A stretch of 10,546 nucleotides of DNA from Methanomassiliicoccales archaeon (lineage in GTDB: Archaea; Thermoplasmatota; Thermoplasmata; Methanomassiliicoccales; UBA472), in NCBI GenBank assembly GCA_028679935.1, contig JAJRAL010000033.1:1-10546 (forward strand), given 5' to 3'. Each line of letters starts with the position of its first letter. Within the stretch, counting starts at the first letter, position 1. Positions 6,888-10,546 of this stretch are shown piece after piece. Both the position numbers and the translations under genes were made by a program. Under the pieces are notes generated by a model. The model saw nothing but the letters and a program-made list of their open reading frames with translations, had not been told where the DNA came from and searched no databases.

Positions 6888-6896
6888 ATAGTTAAT
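6888..6896 (-). promoter_or_regulatory. Possible TATA box for tRNA-Gln
   Basis: The minus strand reads CCAAAAGGATTAACTATC here, with ATTAACTAT centred about 32 nt upstream of the first tRNA base. This would start transcription a few bases before the mature 5' end. A nearer block, CATTTTAG around 6873-6880, is too close. The tRNA could also be cut from an adk transcript, since adk ends only 59 bp upstream. Confidence 0.35.
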
Positions 6897-6919
6897 CCTT
6901 TTGGCCGAGGGCCCGAGAC

Positions 6920-7552
6920 TCACTTCGCCTTGATGATCTTGGCGAGCCGGTCGTACACCGCCGAGATGCCCCCTTCCCCGTCCACCGCCTTGAGCACTCC
7001 CTTCTTCTTGTAATAATTGACGAGCGGCAATGTCGACTCCTTGTAGACCTTGAGCCTCTCCCGCACCGTCTTCTCCGTGTCGTCGGAGCGCTGGTAGAGC
7101 TCGCCGCCGCACTTGTCGCACTTGCCCGCGACCTTCGGCGGATTGAACTCCAGATGATAGACTGAGGCGCAGTTCTTGCAGGTCCGGCGGAGCGTGAGCC
7201 TATTAACGAGGTTCTCCTCGTTCACCTGCAGGTCGATGGCGAGATCGACCTTCGCGATCGAATCGAGCATCTTCGCCTGCTCCAGATTCCTCGGGAATCC
7301 GTCGAGGATGACTCCGCCCTTGAGCGTCTTGAGTTTCTCTCTGATGAGGTCAATGACGAGGTCGTTGGGGACAAGCTTGCCGGCGTCCATGAACGATTTC
7401 GCCTTGATGCCGAGCGGCGTGCCTTGCTTGACCGCCTCCCGCAGCAGGTCGCCGGTGGAAATCTTGGTCAGCTTGAACTCGGCGCAGAGCCTCTCCGTCT
7501 GCGTCCCCTTGCCCGAGCCAGGGGGGCCCATGATCACGATAGTCCGGTCCAT
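6920..7552 (-). CDS. adk: Adenylate kinase with zinc-binding lid
   Basis: A 210-residue long-form adenylate kinase, which catalyses ATP + AMP to 2 ADP in the cytoplasm. The P-loop GPPGSGKGT is at 9-17, the AMP-binding region STGDLLREAV follows at 32-41, and LDGFPRN is at 83-89. The lid (about 122-160) carries four cysteines, C125, C128, C145 and C148 (CKNC and CDKC), arranged to bind a structural zinc. Arginines R123, R155 and R164 fit the catalytic positions. The ATG at 7552 starts directly on the family's first strand. No SD precedes it, and a TATA-like ATTATG lies about 29 nt upstream, which fits a leaderless transcript. The next gene on the same strand is tRNA-Gln. Many archaea keep adk near the ribosomal protein/secY cluster; here no such genes surround it. 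Confidence 0.96.
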   Translation of the reverse strand: MDRTIVIMGPPGSGKGTQTERLCAEFKLTKISTGDLLREAVKQGTPLGIKAKSFMDAGKLVPNDLVIDLIREKLKTLKGGVILDGFPRNLEQAKMLDSIAKVDLAIDLQVNEENLVNRLTLRRTCKNCASVYHLEFNPPKVAGKCDKCGGELYQRSDDTEKTVRERLKVYKESTLPLVNYYKKKGVLKAVDGEGGISAVYDRLAKIIKAK

Positions 7553-7577
7553 GCTACGGCCTAACAGCCTTCCCGTT

Positions 7578-7583
7578 CATAAT
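7578..7583 (-). promoter_or_regulatory. Possible TATA box for adk
   Basis: GGATTATGAA on the minus strand, centred about 29 nt from the adk ATG, is the only A/T-rich element there. It shares the 108-bp divergent region with the promoter of the first tandem acetyltransferase. Confidence 0.4.
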
Positions 7584-7630
7584 CCTTTCCGGCGGGCCGG
7601 TCTGGTCCCGGTGCAGTACGCGCGGGAACG

Positions 7631-7638
7631 CTTATTAT
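7631..7638 (+). promoter_or_regulatory. TATA box for the tandem acetyltransferase operon
   Basis: CGCTTATTATCG stands out in a GC-rich region. Its centre is 26 nt from the ATG at 7661, and there is no SD between them, so the first gene of the pair is probably translated from a leaderless transcript. Confidence 0.55.
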
Positions 7639-7660
7639 CGTTCGTCCGTATTGACGCACG

Positions 7661-8212
7661 ATGCTCGAGGGCAAGTGGGTAGGGCTCAGGCAGCTGGAAA
7701 CGGGCGACGCCTGGCTCCTGCACAAGTGGTTCAACGACCAGAGGGTGCTCGAGGACCTCGGGGCGGAGCACCTCTACTTCGCGGTCTCGCTGGAGGAGGA
7801 GGCCGCGGTCACCCAGCATATGGTGAACGATAACGATGCGATCTGGTTCATCGTCCACGAGCTCGAGCGACGGGAGCCGATCGGCATCATCGGCCTCGCC
7901 GCCATGGACCGACGTTCCTCGTCGGCCGAGCTCAGGGTCGTGATCGGCGAGCCTTCCTACTGGAACAGGGGACTCGGCACCGAGGCGATCAGAATCGCGC
8001 TCGACCAGGCGTTCATGGTGAGGAACCTTCACCGCGTCTGGCTTCGCGTCGCGGCGTACAACGAACGTGCGATCTCCTGCTACAAGAAGTGCGGCTTCAC
8101 CCTCGAGGGCAGGGCGAGGCACGACCACTTCCACAACGGTGGATGGAAGGATGCCCTTCACATGAGCATCCTGGTGGACGAGTTCAGGGGGCCAGGCGAT
8201 GCTCGAAGGTAG
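7661..8212 (+). CDS. RimJ/RimL-type GNAT acetyltransferase, first of a tandem pair
   Basis: A 183-residue acetyltransferase of the Acetyltransf_3 (RimJ/RimL) type. The N-terminus MLEGKWVGLRQLETGDAWLL followed by WFND at 23-26 is typical of the group. The acetyl-CoA-binding motif A is ELRVVIGEPSYWNRGLGTEA at about 90-109. NERAISCYKKCGF at 134-146 is the conserved Asn...Tyr/Lys...Gly-Phe segment, followed by the usual EGRAR-HDHF region. Members acetylate protein N-termini, amino-sugar or nucleotide-sugar amines, or aminoglycosides; the target here cannot be told. The ATG at 7661 is supported by the family N-terminus and by the TATA box 26 nt upstream. It overlaps the next gene by 14 bp, so the two should be co-expressed. 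Confidence 0.88.
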   Translation: MLEGKWVGLRQLETGDAWLLHKWFNDQRVLEDLGAEHLYFAVSLEEEAAVTQHMVNDNDAIWFIVHELERREPIGIIGLAAMDRRSSSAELRVVIGEPSYWNRGLGTEAIRIALDQAFMVRNLHRVWLRVAAYNERAISCYKKCGFTLEGRARHDHFHNGGWKDALHMSILVDEFRGPGDARR

Positions 8213-8735
8213 GCTCGTCAGGCTCAGGGCGGTAGAGAGGAGCGACCTACCTGCGTTCGTGCGCTGGTTCAACGACCCCGAGGTGACGCAGTTCCTGCTC
8301 CGCAGCCCTCCGATGTCGATGGAGGAGGAGGAGCACTGGTTCGACAGTCTCCTGACCAGGGAGGGGAAGGTATTCTCCATCGACACGCTTGAGGGCAAGC
8401 TGATCGGCAACGTCGGCATAATCCACATCGACCACACGGAGAGGAAGGCCGACATCGGGATCGTGATTGGTGAGAAGGACTACTGGAGCAAGGGCTATGG
8501 CACCGACGCGCTAACGGTGCTCCTGGGCTACATGTTCGACGAGCTGAATATGGAGCGGATATGGCTCTACGCCGACGAGCGGAACGAGATGGCGCAGTCC
8601 TGCTACAGAAATGTCGGCTTCAGGAAGGAGGGCGTGCTGCGGCACAACCGGTACAAGGACGGCGTGTTCACGGACGACGTGGTGATGTCGGTCCTGGTCC
8701 CCGAGTGGCGCGAGAAGCATCCGGCCAAGAGGTGA
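8199..8735 (+). CDS. RimJ/RimL-type GNAT acetyltransferase, second of a tandem pair
   Basis: A 178-residue paralogue of the preceding protein. It shares MLEG(R/K)xVxLR at the start, WFND at 23-26, motif A IGIVIGEKDYWSKGYGTDA at about 86-104, NEMAQSCYRNVGF at 129-141, and the EGVLRHNRYKDG segment. Two full-length, differently diverged copies with all motifs intact point to an old duplication and probably different substrates, or a heterodimer. The ATG at 8199 lies inside the upstream gene; AGGGGG about 8 nt before it can serve as an SD, which suggests translational coupling. The TGA stop (8733-8735) abuts the stop of the convergent ATP-grasp gene with no base between. No specific substrate is recognised. 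Confidence 0.88.
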   Translation: MLEGRLVRLRAVERSDLPAFVRWFNDPEVTQFLLRSPPMSMEEEEHWFDSLLTREGKVFSIDTLEGKLIGNVGIIHIDHTERKADIGIVIGEKDYWSKGYGTDALTVLLGYMFDELNMERIWLYADERNEMAQSCYRNVGFRKEGVLRHNRYKDGVFTDDVVMSVLVPEWREKHPAKR

Positions 8736-9611
8736 TCAGTTCGATTCGAGCAGCTTCCGGACGATCTTGTGGTAGATGTCAGGATAGTGCGCGTCCTCGC
8801 CGTCGTCGAGCGACGGGTTGTCGTTCACTTCGATGACGTACACTCCGCCGTTCGCTTCCTTGAGGTCGACGCCGTACAGTCCATTTCCGATCGACCGGGC
8901 CGCCTTCTGACCCATCTCCATTACCGAAAGTGGGATCTCCTGCACCGGAACGCTCTCCGTGCGGCAGTAGACTATGTGTCCGTTTACCGAGGCCTGGATC
9001 TTGAACGTCTCCGGCGGAATGTGATACTTGCAGGCGTACAGCAACTGCCCGTCTAGGAATCCGATGCGCCAGTCGTACGAGGAGCGGATGAACTCCTGCG
9101 CTACGATCAGGTCGGATAGGTGCGTGAACCTCTTGCCCAGGTGCACGAACTCCGCCGGGTCGTTCGCCTTCTCCACCCTCGCGGAGAAGCTGGTCCCCGG
9201 CTCCTTGAGCACGAGCGGCGTTCCCCAGCGGTCAAAGAGCTCGACCGCCTTGTCGACCGAGACGTCCTTCCTGCCGATGAACTCGGTGCGCGGTATATTC
9301 ACCCCGTTCTTCATCAGCCGGTAGTACATGTTGATCTTGTCGGCGCAGATCTGGATCGATGCGGGGTCGTCGATGACCGGGATGTTGTGCAGGGTCGCCA
9401 TTTTCGCCGCCACGAACGCCATGTTCAGCGGGTCGGTGTTGTGGCGAATGAAGAGGCCGTCGGTCTTGACGACCTTCTTGATCTCGGTGGGAAAGATGAA
9501 GTCGGCCGTGTGGCCGAGGTCCTCCGCCGCGTCGCGGCAGCGAATTAGCGTATCGAGCTGATCGCCCGAGGCCACCGTCTGGCGGTTGACGAATATGCCG
9601 AGGCTAGACAA
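8736..9611 (-). CDS. RimK-like ATP-grasp amidoligase (catalytic half of a split RLAN-RimK protein)
   Basis: A 291-residue ATP-grasp ligase, expected to join a carboxylate to an amine through an acyl-phosphate. The pre-ATP-grasp domain runs from LGIFVNRQ (4-11) to VIDDPASIQICADK (79-92). The ATP-grasp fold follows, with VLKEPG (134-139), DWRIGFLDGQ (180-189), YGVDLKE (246-252) and EVNDNPSLDDGED (261-273). D249, E261 and N263 are placed as magnesium ligands. FIRHNTDP plus VIDDPxSI closely resemble the catalytic half of fused RLAN-RimK proteins as I remember them. TTG 9611 is chosen as start: GGAGGG at 9620-9625 is 8 nt upstream, the fold begins there, and no other ATG/GTG/TTG is available nearby. 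It overlaps the RLAN gene by 8 bp in the +1 frame. A glutamate-type ligase acting on a peptide or protein is likely; the substrate is unknown. Confidence 0.85.
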   Translation of the reverse strand: MSSLGIFVNRQTVASGDQLDTLIRCRDAAEDLGHTADFIFPTEIKKVVKTDGLFIRHNTDPLNMAFVAAKMATLHNIPVIDDPASIQICADKINMYYRLMKNGVNIPRTEFIGRKDVSVDKAVELFDRWGTPLVLKEPGTSFSARVEKANDPAEFVHLGKRFTHLSDLIVAQEFIRSSYDWRIGFLDGQLLYACKYHIPPETFKIQASVNGHIVYCRTESVPVQEIPLSVMEMGQKAARSIGNGLYGVDLKEANGGVYVIEVNDNPSLDDGEDAHYPDIYHKIVRKLLESN

Positions 9612-10275
9612 GGTGCCCGCCCTCCACAGGCTGCCATTTCGCGTTCAGATACTTGCCTAGCATCGCACGTTCCGGCTTGGTGAGCTTCGAGTACTTCACC
9701 GGGCCGAGCGAGGAGAGGTGGGGGGCGCCGTCGCGCTGGACATAGAGGATCGTCACCAGGGGTATGCTGAACACTTCGTAGACCTTCTTGGCGAGGGCCG
9801 CTAGCTTCTCGTCCTTCTGCTTCGCGAGTTCACCGAAGACCGCTGTCGCCTTCTGCGGCTTCTCTCCGTCCCTCAGTGCCTGATAGCAGAACGGGTAGCG
9901 GCCGCTGTTCGTGACGTGCTTGACCGTCTGCCGCACCTGCTCTTGGTCGCTAGCCACGACGAACTGGTCCGGCGTCGAGTAGTAGTTCAGCCCGTAGACG
10001 ATGCATGGCGGCTTGGCGTACGAATAGGAGATCTCCCAGTCGCAGACGCTGATGCCCTCCAGCTTCGCCTTCTCCAGGCAGATTGGCACCACGTAGGCAT
10101 CGATCACGTCGCTGCTCCGGGGCAGGGTCTTGACGCCGCTCGCCTCGTTCTTGACAAGGGCGTAGTAACCCTCGCTCTTGTAGAAATGGTTCTCGCTGAC
10201 GATGTGGGTCGTCTCGTCGAACGGAAGGGAGACTATCTCGTCCTCCTTGAGGAACCGCTCACCGTTGCGCTTCAT
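9604..10275 (-). CDS. RLAN-domain protein (N-terminal half of a split RLAN-RimK protein)
   Basis: A 223-residue protein resembling RLAN, the domain normally fused in front of RimK-like ATP-grasp ligases. The match is from memory of the family pattern: NHFYKSEGYYALVKNEASG at about 29-47, then KTLPRSSDVIDAY at 49-61. The C-terminal part, VFGELAKQKDEKLAALAKKV at 146-165, then IPLVTILYV and a terminal helix ending LNAKWQP, also follows the region between RLAN and ATP-grasp in fused relatives. No membrane segment or signal peptide is seen, so it is cytoplasmic and probably a partner or substrate-binding subunit of the ligase encoded next. Start is ATG 10275; an in-frame TTG sits directly before it, and the upstream SD is weak (GAGATGAG). 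A natural split gene is favoured over a frameshifted fusion because the downstream start has its own SD. Confidence 0.7.
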   Translation of the reverse strand: MKRNGERFLKEDEIVSLPFDETTHIVSENHFYKSEGYYALVKNEASGVKTLPRSSDVIDAYVVPICLEKAKLEGISVCDWEISYSYAKPPCIVYGLNYYSTPDQFVVASDQEQVRQTVKHVTNSGRYPFCYQALRDGEKPQKATAVFGELAKQKDEKLAALAKKVYEVFSIPLVTILYVQRDGAPHLSSLGPVKYSKLTKPERAMLGKYLNAKWQPVEGGHLV

Positions 10276-10334
10276 CAAGACTCATCTCGGGGACGAGCGC
10301 ATGGCGAGGCCGACATGACGTGTATGTTCAGGTG

Positions 10335-10408
10335 CCGAATCCCGCCGTCAGAACCGGTGATCCGCGTGTCGGATCTCCGTTTACTACTATCACCATCGTC
10401 GGATTCGG
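10335..10408. other. Nested inverted repeats upstream of the RLAN gene
   Basis: CCGAATCC (10335-10342) pairs exactly with GGATTCGG (10401-10408). Enclosed within it, GATCCG (10359-10364) pairs with CGGATC (10370-10375) around a 5-nt loop. The two stems could form a closed structure in a leader of the RLAN operon or in a separate small RNA. The whole region 10276-10546 has no credible gene. CTAAAAGG near 10471-10478 could be a distant TATA box for the RLAN operon on the minus strand. Confidence 0.35.
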
Positions 10409-10537
10409 AACTGCACTCTTCCATCGTGTATCACGGCCCGTTAGAGCGGCCCTCTATCCCCCATCCCGACCTAAAAGGTTTCTGGTGGATTGCCGACGAT
10501 GCGATTCAGCTTAAGCCAGATGCCACCCGAGGCAGGG

Positions 10538-10543
10538 TTTATA
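10538..10543 (+). promoter_or_regulatory. TATA box for a gene beyond the right edge
   Basis: GGGTTTATAGCC contains a full TTTATA, the best match to the archaeal TATA consensus in the window. Read on the plus strand it would start transcription some 25 bp to the right, outside the window. The reverse strand (GGCTATAAACCC) is also possible. Confidence 0.45.
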
Positions 10544-10546
10544 GCC

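Noticed and set aside
7577..8455. Minus-strand open frame of 292 codons opposite the tandem acetyltransferases
   Set aside because: Both acetyltransferases opposite it have complete motifs, while this frame has no recognisable motif and low-complexity composition. It is a shadow of high GC content.
10320..10514. 64-codon plus-strand open frame at the right end
   Set aside because: No ribosome-binding site, no motif, and composition like non-coding sequence. It overlaps the nested inverted repeats.
1..10546. CRISPR array, insertion sequence or prophage
   Set aside because: No regularly spaced direct repeats, transposase, terminal inverted repeats with target duplication, integrase or phage genes are visible.

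Overview
The window looks archaeal, and most likely comes from a GC-rich euryarchaeon of the Thermoplasmatota or a relative (lineage inferred, not proven). The signs are: a PurP-type FAICAR synthetase, which is an archaeal purine enzyme; TATA-like boxes about 24-30 nt upstream of several start codons with no Shine-Dalgarno (SD) sequence, as in leaderless archaeal transcripts; a tRNA-Gln with an A1:U72 pair; a small stand-alone LplA resembling the catalytic half of the bipartite archaeal lipoate ligase; and a C-terminally anchored PKD/CARDB surface glycoprotein with about 26 N-glycosylation sequons. Genes are tightly packed. Several stops overlap or abut, and both SD-led and apparently leaderless genes occur.

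Layout. 1-679 (+): the 3' end of argS, overlapped by a GNAT acetyltransferase. 672-1412 (-): lipoate-protein ligase, convergent with and overlapping that GNAT. 1496-4444 (-): a 982-residue secreted, membrane-anchored PKD/CARDB protein. 4445-4632: its upstream region, with a TATA box touching one arm of an 11-bp perfect inverted repeat. 4633-5790 (-): purP. 5791-6006: a divergent intergenic region with a strong stem-loop. 6007-6675 (+): an unrecognised membrane protein with three helices and a PH-like tail. 6785-6860 (-): tRNA-Gln(CUG) with encoded CCA. 6920-7552 (-): adenylate kinase with a zinc-binding lid. 7661-8735 (+): two overlapping paralogous RimJ/RimL-type acetyltransferases. 8736-10275 (-): a two-gene operon for an RLAN-domain protein and a RimK-like ATP-grasp ligase. 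10276-10546: non-coding, with an imperfect nested fold and a good TATA box at the very end for a gene outside the window.

Most genes are separate housekeeping functions: arginyl-tRNA charging, lipoylation, purine synthesis, glutamine tRNA and nucleotide balance. The part most likely to form an uncharacterised system is 7661-10275. There, two GNATs run tail to tail, with no gap, into a split version of the usually fused RLAN/RimK-like amidoligase. A peptide- or protein-modifying role is an inference from domain families; substrate and product cannot be read from the sequence.
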